Positions 48,663 to 60,613 of a stretch of DNA of 64,000 bases are shown here, in pieces. This DNA comes from Lateolabrax maculatus. Its lineage: Eukaryota > Chordata > Actinopteri > Acropomatiformes > Lateolabracidae. Below the pieces are notes generated by a model, which saw only the letters and a list, made by a program, of their open reading frames with translations, was not told the origin of the DNA and searched no databases. The translations under genes and the position numbers were made by a program. Position 1 is the first letter of the stretch. Each line of letters begins with the position of its first letter. The stretch covers positions 2,133,501 through 2,197,500 of the forward strand of contig CM062219.1 of assembly GCA_031216445.1 (NCBI GenBank). The letters run 5' to 3'.

Positions 48663-50925
48663 AGATATTCTGTTATGTTCCATTGTCTAGACCTTCAGTC
48701 ACAGCTTGAAAGCTGTAAAAAAAGAAAAGAAAGGAACTAATCGTATTACATTCACTACTAATTCCCCTGAATTTTGCCTTATCAGAAAAGAGAAAAATTG
48801 AATACATTGTGAATCTTTGTCTTCCAAAAACAAAAAAAAACATAAAAGAAAAAAAAAAGAAGAAAAAAAAAAAACAGTAGATTTTGCAAGTGCTTATTCA
48901 TGATTACAATAAAGAAAACAGTATTTTGGACTCCATCTGTTCCCTAAGCTTCTATCCCTCCCCTCACAGTCATACCCTGGCTGGCATCACTGGTAATGCT
49001 ACAGATCTGTACATCACACAGCCTAGTCTAGTCTACAGGGCGACTCCCCGTCATCCCCAAACTCAGTCAGGCTTTTCACTCCTCACCGGTAATCTGAGGT
49101 TGGAGCTGAATCCAGTCTGATTCTGAGGAGAAGCCGCCCTTCAAAAGGATTTCCCTTCTTGTCTGATGCAGTTCAAGAGCTTCTCAAAAGCACACTGATC
49201 AAACGGAGAATAATCTAGACGACAGAAAGGAAAATGTAAAGAATTTTTCTTAAAAAAAAAAGAAAAAAGTGTTGAGCATGCAGATCCAAATCTAGAGTTG
49301 TTTTAGTAAATCTCTCCTCATGTATTGGTGATACACTGGCTCCACGTCATGCTTGTACAGGTGTGAAACATGTCCCGCAGTTCAGAAACATCCTGCATAG
49401 CTCGACACATCCGTCTCCTAGCTGTACATTCATAAGCATGGATGAGGTACAGTTAAAACCCGCGGCGTGAGCAACGCGTGGACAGTTTGCTCGACTTCAC
49501 ACGCTCAGCACGCTGTCCACCGAGCTGACATCACCTGCTCGGACATTATAACTCACTTAAAGTTACTTTTAGCAGTACAGTATTGAATGATAGACCTGAC
49601 AACGCTTAGTAGCTGTGAATATTCCATTCAAGTCAGTGTTTCTATGTACAGTTTGTCCATTTCTATAATGGGCCTATTATAAAGTACACTTATAACTCTC
49701 TTTTAACCTGTCCAACATAAACCACGCACTGATAGGTTACAACAAAACCTACACACTCATACCTGATCGAATAAACAAAGTTTTTTATTACAGCTGTGTG
49801 ACCGCGCTAAGCTACGTCATGATCATATAAAACATCACAAAATGTTTTTACCAAGAGCCCCAAGAGGATCTGCATTACGCTCAAAATAAAGACGGCTGAA
49901 GCGAGCTCTTGCTGTGATAAATGGCTGCAACCTCGAGTCAATGCAGCAAAAAAGAAAAAAAAACAACAAAAAAACAAAGTAGTGATGCAGGAAATAGAGC
50001 AGGATAAAGATGCCACCTGTTTTCAGATCGAGCTCACACTAAATCACCCAACACAGATCTAAAGGGTCACATGTTTTTAACCTCTGCCAAAGCTAGAAAC
50101 AGCCAAGAAAAGTTCAGACCGACTTCACACTTTCTTGTAGTTCAGGTAGATGAAAAGCTTTTTGAAAAATCACTATACATGGTGAAAATAAAAAATAAAA
50201 ACTATACACCCAGAATGCTTGTCAATCCACAACTGCAACGAACATCGCACACCTGCCTGGACCCACTTCGCTCTGTCAGTTGAGAGAAGAAGCGGTAGTT
50301 TGAGAAAGATATAAAAGAACTACCTTGATTCATGCACGCAGTGACGCACACTCTCATCCTCGTTTGTTTTAGTTAAAAAAAGAAAGAAAAGCTTCTGTGG
50401 AGGACGTGGGGGGGGGGGCCCTCCAGTTAAAGCCCTAGCCAAGGAGAAAGGACATGCAGCGACAGCATGGAGCGCAGTTCAACAGGCTGCTGGTGGAGCA
50501 AAAGCACACCCAGAAGCCTCGATGTTAAGCTGAACGTTTATCCATCTCAGTCCCAAGAGTGACAGTCCTTTAAGAGCGAAGGCAGTTGATAACACAAACA
50601 AGCACACAAATGCACACACTAACACACAGGTGTATTGTACAGACTCTCCTGGAGGGCGCCGACCCTCTCGCTAATCAACACAAACAATCCACTTGAGCGA
50701 AGCTGCATTGCAGCGACTGTACACATGCAATGACAGTTTAGTGAGGAGTTGCTGTTGTCCACATGCACTTGTGACGGAGGAGGGGTGCATGTCGAAATGT
50801 GGGACGTGTGTGCACGTGTGGGGGAATCAATAGCGGAGAATTATCCATCATGCATGAGCATTAGAATTTGAGTTGAACCATAAACAGGCAGGAATTAGCC
50901 TCCAAATTAAAACTACAAAAGAATG

Positions 50926-50958
<33 letters not shown>
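50926..50958. repeat. 33-nt homopolymer A run
   Basis: An uninterrupted A run on the plus strand inside the presumed pitpnb 3'UTR. Its length is error-prone in sequencing. Confidence 0.9.
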
Positions 50959-50959
<1 letters not shown>

Positions 50960-51553
50960 AACAAAAAAACATCAGTATTCCCAAATAACTGCCAGACAGA
51001 GGGGACAGTGAGACGGGGGGGAGGCGATCTAGACAAAATTTTATCAGGACAAGAATAAAGACAATACTGAGGGGAGAGACAAGGATTAAAGTAGAGACAG
51101 ACAGTTATAATACAAGGGAAGGTGGGGAGATAAATGGTCCAATACCTCCTAAAATCGTCTTATACCAATTTTTGTGGGAACCTGTTTACCTAAAAACAAC
51201 ATTCTAATTAATTTAAAAGGCTTGACTTTCTGAGTCACGGTTTACACACCTGAATAAAAACAAAGCCCATTGTAATAATCAACTAACAATTACATATCAG
51301 GCAAGTTACGTTCTGTGCAAAGAGTTTTTTTTTTCTTTTTATATGTATGCAAAACCATGTTTTTTTTTGTTTTCTGAGTGAACAGGAGGCTTGTGATTGG
51401 GGTAGAATCTGTACAGTACTGTTAACCAATCTTGTCAAACCCCCCAATGAATCATGTGAGACAGGAAGAGACGAGGTGACGTCAGGGCCACTTCCTCATC
51501 GTGGTGGACGTGTCTCTGATGACATCATCATGACAGGGTTTGGTTGATTTGCC

Positions 51554-51604
51554 TCATTGCTCATGAGCAGCACTGGTGCCTCGAATCGGACCTGTTTTAC
51601 GCAG
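51554..51604 (-). CDS. pitpnb: Alternative (distal) last coding exon of pitpnb
   Basis: After a strong pyrimidine tract and CAG (intron end at 51605) the minus strand reads LRKTGPIRGTSAAHEQ and then TGA (51554-51556), in the correct phase after exon 10. It shares the RGTSA core with the proximal last exon at 52746-52793, which marks it as a duplicated, alternatively used terminal exon. Mammalian PITP-beta also has two C-terminal splice forms that differ in about the last 15 residues. Confidence 0.8.
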   Translation of the reverse strand: MRKTGPIRGTSAAHEQ

Positions 51605-51717
51605 CTGAGAGAAGGAGAGAGAAGACGTTTTGTGTTCAGTTTGGTGATGAAGACTTCAGAGACGTTTAAATCTGTTAAGCCATGCACATGCAGGAAAAGC
51701 AAGGCTAGTTGTTAATC

Positions 51718-51723
51718 TTTATT
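51718..51723 (-). terminator. pitpnb: Proximal polyadenylation signal of pitpnb
   Basis: Minus-strand AATAAA about 1 kb after the stop of the proximal last exon and about 115 nt before the distal last exon, followed by TTGCTTTTCCTGCATGTG. It would end transcripts that use the proximal last exon. Confidence 0.45.
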
Positions 51724-52039
51724 CCCACGTAGAGACAAAACATCAGGAGTAAAAACAAACTGAATAGCACAGAAAAAAGCGTTCAAGACAGGTGAACGAG
51801 CTGTAAGAGAACGTAAAAATGTGAGTGAAAATGGTGAAGAGCATGCAGAAGAAAAATGACTCAGACCCTGTTCTTCATTTGTGGTTAACTGAGTAAGATT
51901 GATTTGTTAGTTTATGATTTGTGTAACTTGAATTGTTTAGTTCTTAAAGTGCAAGATTATTTCCAACAAGTTTTCTTTAAATAATCACATAAATAAAACC
52001 ATTCTCAGGTAAAAAGGCTTCAGTCAATTTTGCTAATCA

Positions 52040-52270
52040 GATTTTCAAGTTTCTCAACCAAAAATGACTAAAAAGGTTTCCAGTTTCTCAAAGCAGCAGA
52101 TTTGCTGCTTTTCTTTGTTTTCTATGTGGTCCAATGAGCATCTTTGTGTTTTGGACTGTTAGGTCAAAAACACAAAGAAGATCTGAATAAGTCAACTTAC
52201 GTTCTGGGAAACTGTAATAGGCAACTTTTCCCATTTTCCTAATATTTGTTTATATTTATTACTTCTTAAT
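52040..52270. repeat. Dispersed A+T-rich fish repeat, copy 4
   Basis: Contains 'ccagtttctcaaagcagc', 'gctgcttttctttgtttt' and 'ttttggactgttaggtc', in the order seen in the other copies. Lies between the two alternative last exons of pitpnb. Confidence 0.55.
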
Positions 52271-52745
52271 CCTTAGTTGAAGCCCTATACCCTTTTCCTT
52301 AGAAGCACCAATAGAAAATTGTTAGTAACATTATGATTTTAGATGAGAACATCTATATGATTGAGAAGTCCTTAAAATCGGATTGTGAAATTATCATATT
52401 TAATTTTCAAAATAAGAGTTCAGTACCCAAACATGATAATATACTCTATACAATAAAATAAAATCAATACACATAAATAAAAAAACAACATATCGCATGT
52501 TAGCCTGGATTAGTTAAACCACATTTGAAGAACGAGGCCCATGAGGTGAAAACAGAGGAAGTTTAGAATGGAAAGAAGACGAGGCCGAAGCACAAAAGAG
52601 CTGAAAACAAACGGGCAAGTTAGACAGCAACCAGACAGCAGTATTAAGAAAAAAAGGCAGAGAATGATCCATGCAGCGCCACCACCTCTCCTCCGGTGAG
52701 ACTTACTCAGCCTGCCTCTACTGTTTGACCTACAGCGACGGGTCT

Positions 52746-55700
52746 CTACTCGTCTGTTGCAGAGGTGCCTCGCACATCTCCCTTCTGACGCATCTAATGT
52801 GAAATTCAGGAGTAAAAGGTTAAATCAGGTAGAGTTAGTACGCTGCATCGTCTCCTGCAGTCTTGTCAAAACAGAGCAGTGATCATTTGTACAATCATCA
52901 ACTCTTCATTCATCGCACCAGGAAGAAGTCCAGGATAATCTGAGGGGAAAGTTGTTTATTTGGGGAATTAATTACCTCCTCAAGCTCTTTTTGGGTCTCC
53001 TCTTCCATCCGCCTGATGTCCTCCATGGTCAAACCCACCCATCTGTCAATCCAGCAGAACAGCTGGCGGTGGAAGTTGGTGAAAATACGCTTTTCTTGCT
53101 GTGGTAAGGAGGGAAAGGTATTTAACTCATGGGGTGGAAAAAATACTATTATGCACCACCAATATGTGGTTTAGAGAACAATAGCAGACAGTTTCCTGCC
53201 TTAAATTCATGTATCACCTTAATATTTAACCAGAGAGCAATGACAGCATTATGAACACACACAAATGCATGTTTTTCTATTTAAATAACTATACTTAAAC
53301 CTTTTCTCTGCCCTTCTCATCTCCTCCCTGAACTGAACTATGCTTTTCTCAGTTTCTTTTTCTCTCCCTCCAATTTACAGTAACACTGAAATGTCTCCCT
53401 CTGTTGTCCAAAACAGAAACAACACTGAGTATGATTGCACAGGCTTCACTGACAAAATAACCAATGCAGATTCTTAAACCTTAAAAGTATAACTGATATA
53501 AAAATTTCACATTACCCTGTGGATGAAATTTTCCACTTTGGTCTGCAGACCCCACCATCTGAACTTGACAGTGACCAGTTTGTAAGCACACATGTAAGGA
53601 CAATCTGTCTTCAGCTCATTCTGTGAACGAAGGAAAACACAGTTCAGTCATCACACATGTGAGTATGGACAGTTAACATCATGACGGTCAATAATTAGAG
53701 CATCTCTGCTCACTGTTCGTATGTCAGGTACCTTCCACTCAGGGCCTAGAGGTCCCCTGCCTGTCTTGGCAGAGTGGAAAAGAGCAGGATCTTCTTCTGG
53801 CTTATAGTCCTAAAAGAGAACAAAGAGCAACAAAACATTAAAATCCTGCAAGAAACAGACAGAAACAGATACTACTTATATTATACTACAATAGCGACTT
53901 TCAATGATTCTGCACTGTGGAAGAGGTGGAAGTCTGGTGGACCTCTTATTTTTTATGTGCTCAGAACCAAACGCACGAGAGTCATGTAAATACAGTCATA
54001 TTGGATTTAGCTAAAAATTACACGTTTTTCTCTGAAAACTTGGACATAAAAATATTCATAATTTAAGATTTTAAGGTAATTAATTAATTTAGTAATTAAT
54101 ATAAGAAGTGTTGAGAAAATCCTACTACTTCTTAAAATAAACCATTTAAAAACTCATCTGGTTATCTGAAAGAAGCATTGGAAGATAATCAAAGTGGTTA
54201 TTTTTTTCTCCATGTTTAGACTGATCAGTGCTGACTCACTCATACTGAAGCCGTTTAATCAGACTTCACCAGCAACAGTACAGACTTCTGTACTGGGACA
54301 CTGAAGAATCAGCAACCACAAGGTTTTTTATTTTTACTGCACACCCCCACCCACCCCCAAATCCCAACCCCCGAGTTCAAGGCTCACAGTGCTGTTTTAA
54401 TCCATCAGGTCTCTTGGGAAAGAGTGGAGAATACCTGGAGCAGATGGACATTCAGATTAAGCCCTGGCCTCAACACTGATCCACTTAAGTCATTATTGTA
54501 CAGGAGCTAGTATAAGAAACGCTGGGACGACTGTGACCCACCGGGATGGATCCTTTAAGATTTTAAACCACAGGCAAGATGACTGTTTAGGTGTTACCGG
54601 CTGGCAGATGCCCACGATGGACTAATACGAGGTTTTGAAAGATGGTTGAAAGTTTCATTCATCAGTGCTCTCATCTTAGTTAACGAAGTCTTTCAGTGCT
54701 CTGTGACAGCCTCCCTTTTTCCATACAAATCAATTTGACATCAAATGTTGCCAAATAATGAAGAACCATTAAAAATCATGGTGCTTTTCATTCAGCTTAA
54801 TAAATGCAGTCCAACTGAGTAATCATGCTATTTCCACAATACTGTACAACTCTCAATTAGAAAGGGTCATTTTAAGCTGAATAAAAAAGACAAATAATAA
54901 TATCTTATAAAAGATAAATGAATAGATGTTCCATACACAGTGAATAATGAAGCAGCTGCTGGGATTTTATTGGGATACAGACACATTTTTAGATTCACAG
55001 ATGGAAAGCTGAAGGAACACTTCAGCTTCTGCAATGTATTACAGACGGAGTCGCTCACTGACTCAACGTCAATGAATAAACATCAGCTGATGACAACATA
55101 TATTCAAGTGTTAATGATCTGATTTTCAGCTGAAGAAGACAATTGGGCCCTTATTGATCGCAGAACGTAAAGGCAGACTGGACACTTGGGGAGACTGAGC
55201 GGGGTGACATGCAACAACAACTATTGACAACTGAAAAGACGTTTGCCATTTGCTGATACTCCTGCGGATTTTAATGTATTTTTTTTAATGGCTGGTGGAG
55301 CAAAATGTTTATATGAATAATATTAAAATCCTTATCAGTCTGCTGTGGTATTTCACCATCAATGTCCTAAATATGCATTTTACAATCAGAGCTTTAACAT
55401 AATATAAAACCGCATCAAATCTGTTCCCTCTGTGAGTCAGGCTGCATTCAGACAGACCTGCGTGGAATAAACAGAAAGTTGGCAAAAAACTGTTGAATCT
55501 GGCTCAACTTTAGCTGCATATTGATATCACGCACGTTCCTGGTAGATTTGTTTGTGACATGAACGCCATATTTCTACTGTTTATGTTGTGATCGTTGTGG
55601 AGAAGGATAAAATAACTGACGCCGTAATAACTTTGTAAAACCCTGTGAGGTGTTTTGGCTTCTGAGAAGCCTTCAAATTCTCGGATCCGTTGTTGGACTT

Positions 55701-58700
55701 CCTGGATCGAATTGCCTGAAGCAACACAACCGCACCAACACAGCCCCCTGCAATGTTAGAACACAGGGCACTAATGGAGGCCTCCATCAGTGCTGCATCC
55801 GGCTGCTACTCTCACAAAAAATTTTGGGAAGAAGATGGCTGACTAGGCTAAAGAAACATGATGGCCAGTACGAGAAACTTGATTTAGTTTAGTTTGGTTT
55901 AAGAAATGGTCCAACTCTGATTATACCTTAGAGCTGTTTACAACATTGCCAGGATGTCTCTTACGGTTGAAATACACGACACTGACCAATCAAATCAATG
56001 TGTATCCATGATCCTGTAGGTAAAACGATCTAGTTAATTAATTCAGTACCAGTTAATATAACCTACGCTTCCAAACCCTGCATAACTAACTGCGTTATCA
56101 CTTGGCAAAACTCAAGATTTACACAGTTAAGCGAAACATCTATGTGGAAAATTACTGGCAATGTAGCCAGCAGGATGGATGCAAATTTGTTGGGAGTGGG
56201 AGGTCCTCGGCCACGATTGTCCTGTGGGGGTAGGCTCACGGAGACACACACAGGGACTCAGGGTATCCTGCTTATCTAAATATTCACTGAACAAACAACC
56301 ACTAGTCCTCATCTACCTCATCACAAATACTTCTGTGTGTATTTGCCATGATAACTGTGGATAAATGAATGAAGTGGCTGCATGGCTCTCCCAGTTTTTT
56401 TGACACTTTAAGTCAACCTGTGTGACCACACTCTTCCTCAGGGTGGAGACATCCTGCTGTAAATCAGAGGTGCAACACCTGCTCATCAGGTCGTGTGCTG
56501 TCAGGTCACAGCTGATCCGCTCACAAAATAAATATGCAAATATAGTTTGAAAAAGCCCATAAAAACTCACAGCAGAGGACACTTCTTCTTTGCTTGAAAT
56601 ATCTATGGGAACCACCTCCACAGTCCTCCACGTCTGCTCGTCCAGGTCGTGGACCTGGCGCAAAGAGAAAGACAAGCGAGTAAACCTCAGCTCAGCACAC
56701 GGGCAACAAAGGACGCTTTGTTTCTCCTGGGGTTGCTTATTTAAATCTGGGTTGAGTGTAGGCCTAAATCAAATGAGATTCAAATTCAAACAACAAAGGT
56801 GTTTTGTAACTTGGATGTGCTTCAGTTTACTTACATTTTCTACTGTTCCCATATCAGGTTTGTGCCATGTCTCGATCTTTATCATAAAGTCGTCCTTCAT
56901 GTACTCATTCTGAAAAGCAGGAGAAAACACACAGATTTCATGAGAAGGGTAATGGATATTTGGCCTTCAGTGTTTAAAATGACTGCAAGGACGTGAAGCT
57001 GATTTCCGCCAGCACAAACGGTTCAGAGAACACCATGAATGGAGGATTCTGAGAGATGTACTTAACGCCTACAGCTAAATCCAGTAAACCTATCAGACGT
57101 TTAAACTGAAACAACACTAGAGTTGTTGCACTGCTCAGCTCAAATCTATTTTTAACCCTCACCGTGGTAGTTAGCTTGCAGGTAATGAATGTTCTGTACA
57201 GCAATACTGGACCGTGAAAACACAAAATCAAAAACACAACTTGTGGTATCAAATGTGTGATACACATGAGCGAGAGTCTGCTGCACACATGTAGCAGTGT
57301 CTGTGTGTTTGTTTATAGTGGTCATACATTTCAGCTTTAAGGCCCAGTCACACCAGAATTTAAACGGCAAAATATATTTATTTATTTTCTCCTTCTCATT
57401 TTTGTATATTTATTGATTTACTATTTTTCTATGACACAGTAACATTAACATGAACAATAACAGAGATAATAGTAATGGAAAAGAAAAGACAAACAACAAA
57501 AACGGCCAAATTTCAAGTCAATCAATTCATTTCAAGGGAATCGATGGCACAAATGTGTCCCCTGAAGGTTGTTTTCCCATTAGAAATCCTTGGGGAGCCT
57601 CTTTCCCTCTTCAATAACTCTACTGAATGAAATGATCTTGAGAACAAAATGCCAGGGGTAGTAAACAGCCCAGAACAGAGAAAATATTAAAAAGCTTAGA
57701 GAGCTGTTGTGACTTACTAGCGCTAGTATGTTCCCGGCTGGCTCGCCAGCTATAGTACTTCAACTACCCCTGCGAGTGGTCACTACGTCACCAAGCCTCA
57801 AGAACCAAATTCTTGGCGAAGACGTGCAGATGAATTTGGCTGTTTCACTTTCTAGTGTGACCAGGCCTTAAAAGACTCGACAAACAAAAAATTGACAAAC
57901 TCACCGTCACAACTGCAGAGGAAGGAGGAAAAAGGGAAACAAAAGGAAAAAATGAGCATCAGTATCAAAAATCCTCTTTCAAACACTCTCAAACTACATA
58001 TAAAAAAATACATAACTGTGTTACATCCATAACGTCAATTTAAGTGGACATTCATTTTTATCAAATCATGTAGGTACATGAGTATGACTTGATGTATTAT
58101 TTAGCGTGAACTTACTCGTGCGACAGTACGGGTATGCGTTCCAAGCCTTTTCGTGAAAAACTAATGCTCCCTCTGGTGCAATCATCTTCACATACCCTGG
58201 GACTTTACTGCAGTGGGAGAAAAAGAAGTCAGACTGTCCATAGTCCTTTCAAGAGAAATAAAACATCCTCACGTCTGGAGCGGACTGTGTGCCATTTTGT
58301 GTTGTCTGATTAAAGATTAAAAATTATAATTGAGCATCTTCAAGGCGTAAAAAAATTAAAAAAAAACTTTTATCAATTCAACGATTCCGCTTGTGTTGAA
58401 TTGTTCCTTTTTGTTGTTGGTGGCACTTGGCCAAATGACCTACACCTAAATTGTCCAAACTACTATTTTCCTGCATTAGTCAGTCACACAATACACAGAG
58501 GGTGGACAGAATAAGAGGAAACACCTGACAAGCAGTAGGATGACCCTTTGTATTCACTTCTCCTTGTACTGCTGTATGAATGTATGAATGCTACATGTGA
58601 AATGGGATATTAAACCTTTGACGAAGAGGGAATGATGCCCTTTCCTCTTGTGATGGTGTGTACTATCTCAGGATTGGTGTCTGACTTCATGAAACTACCT

Positions 58701-59703
58701 TTGTATTGAACATCCTACAGGAATGGTATTTGTACTGCAAGGTAAAGCTGATTCAGTAAAATGGCTGCTTATTTTGGCATGTCTCGCCCCAGATGGTTGC
58801 CGATTCAGTTCTACCATCAGATTTAACAGCTGGCGACAGGGATTGTCTTTTAGCGGCGTCCGAACAAACACGTCCAGATGGAGGCAACAATTCAGCTCAT
58901 GTTCCCATCGCCACTGTTCCAGGTTTTATGTACCTCTCTTACTCAGGTTACTTGTTCGGGCGTTGGTCAAAGGTGATAACAATGCCATAAGGCCTGCTTT
59001 GTGATGTTGGTACTTATAAATAATAAACAGCAGTTTTGTGAAACTTTAACTTTTGTTTCCTCCATCCTGTGGTGAATATTGAGGCTGCAGATGTTCACTC
59101 GTCTCTCCATCCCCATCAGTGAGCTTTTAATTGCAGCCACTTATTGTCACATGTTGTTTCTTTAAAGCTTACAAATGCTGGCATTTGTAAGCACACATTC
59201 AGTGACAGATAAGCTTAGCTGTCACTGAATGTGTGAGATTAAGTGACAGGTCTCTTTCAAACAGTGGTTCCATTATTTATGATGTGTGTTATTTAACGCT
59301 TTTCTGGGAATGAGGTCAGACAGAAATGCAAACATTTTCTGTTATAAAGAACCATCAATTTTGTTAAAAGCCGAGTTTACTTCAAAGACTTGCCTCTTTA
59401 GATGGTATATTTTATGTGTGTATTGTCCCTTCTCCCCATCCTTCTCATAAGGTTCATTCTTCAGCACCTCGATGCCTTCGCCTCCTCCTGTTTCATTCTT
59501 GCTGGCCTCAGCCACAGAGAACAGCTGCCCTACTTGATACTGTGAAGTGGGGAGAGAAAGAAGACACAGACTTAAACTACAGGGACACATGCTGTGATTA
59601 TTTTGCTAGAATAGGCAAAGACTGAGACGGTCCCTGAAGCCAAGGCAGGTGCTTCAAGGATGCAGTATCACCAACAGCCACTAGATGCTGCATAGAAAGT
59701 TCC

Positions 59704-59749
<46 letters not shown>

Positions 59750-60613
59750 GGGATTTTAAAATAGGTATGTTGGGGTCTATGTTCACTGACAGGAGTCTTT
59801 GCTGCTTAATTGTAACATGGCAGTGTGCTGTAAACTGAAATTAACATCTTTTTATCAGCATCACAAAAGCTGCATCCATGTTTTTTCGATAAGAAAAACA
59901 TTGTAAATAATTCTCAAAATAACCTCAGAGGCTTAAGTTTTGATATGAAACACTAACAGCTTCCGTCAGGATGTTACTGCTGCCATTATTCTGAAGGAAT
60001 ACTAAAACTAGCGACCTGTAGTTCTGTTCATTCTACAGAAATCCCTTTACTTTAAAGAAAACCCAATTATTTCTCATAAAATCTAAATGCTTTAACTGCC
60101 AACCACAATGTTTTTTCCCTCGTAGAGAAGACTGTGAAATAGGGCCAATGTATGATGTCAGTGGATATCACAATGGGGTCTGAACTCACTGAACCAAAAG
60201 TTGTCTATTTTTGAGGGTAGAGAGAGTATAATTGCACAAAAAAGTGATTTCTATGAAAAGTGAGATGACAAAGAGATTGCAGTTTTAAAGGCTGAGCTCA
60301 CACCCAGTCCAGTTCTCTCTGCAAACACCACTACCAGCCTGTCACACCAATGCCAGGACTCTCTAACAAAGGCTATTTTGTCTTAGTATGTGCCTCAGAC
60401 AAGAGCCTGGCTGGATGAGCAGTCTGTGTAAATAAATACAAAACTATGACTATTCAAACATGCTGCAACTGTAATATATTGTATATTGTGTTAGCAGCAT
60501 TTAAGAAGGCTGGATTCAAAGAATATTTGCTCACAATAACACATCATCATCATCATCAGGGTGTGCAGGAAATGCTACTCACCTCTTCCACAGAGACTGG
60601 CAACACTACACGG
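52746..60613 (-). CDS. pitpnb: Phosphatidylinositol transfer protein beta, 5' exon outside window
   Basis: Exons in transcript order: 60583-60613, 59394-59539, 58116-58207, 57905-57912 (8 nt), 56835-56909, 56571-56654, 53732-53809, 53516-53620, 52976-53098 and proximal last exon 52746-52793 (TAG at 52746-52748). The first exon (about 7 codons, MVL-KEY in the family) was not found up to 64000 and lies beyond. About 269 residues are expected. PITP-beta extracts and exchanges phosphatidylinositol and phosphatidylcholine between membranes, supporting PI4P synthesis at Golgi and ER. Seen: SVAEASKNETGGGEG, the lipid-headgroup segment KGQYTHKIYHLK, the membrane-docking Trp pair in KFRWWGL, and NFHRQLFCWIDRW. 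EVLKNEPYEK and ALVFHEKAWN favour beta over alpha. Between exons 3 and 4 the donor is GC (AG|GCAAGT); no GT donor keeps the frame. Confidence 0.93.
57905..57912 (-). other. pitpnb: 8-nt constitutive microexon of pitpnb
   Basis: The minus strand reads CTGCAG|TTGTGACG|GTGAGT. Eight bases complete the codons for Ile-Val-Thr between CRT (exon 4, ending ACG A) and NEYM (exon 6). The family sequence CRT-I/V-V/I-T-NEYM needs exactly these residues. A roughly 40-nt pyrimidine-rich tract precedes it. Skipping would shift the frame. Confidence 0.9.
59168..59235. repeat. Two adjacent perfect inverted repeats (hairpins)
   Basis: CTTACAAATGC (59168-59178) pairs with GCATTTGTAAG (59181-59191) across 2 nt. 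CACACATTCAGTGACAG (59192-59208) pairs with CTGTCACTGAATGTGTG (59219-59235) across a 10-nt loop. They touch with no gap, inside the intron between pitpnb exons 3 and 4. Confidence 0.9.
59703..59747. repeat. (ATCT)n microsatellite in a pitpnb intron
   Basis: About 11 tandem tetranucleotide units without interruption. Confidence 0.95.

Larger units (their letters stand above)
48641..51553 (-). other. pitpnb: Probable long 3'UTR of pitpnb (distal terminal exon)
   Basis: After the stop codon of the distal last exon (51554-51556) no coding sequence follows on the minus strand. A minus-strand AATAAA at 48657-48662 is followed by a long T/GT-rich stretch (48600-48640). That gives a 3'UTR of about 2.9 kb. 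Another signal lies near 49782. A 33-nt run of A on the plus strand at 50926-50958 would be a U-run in the transcript. Confidence 0.5.
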
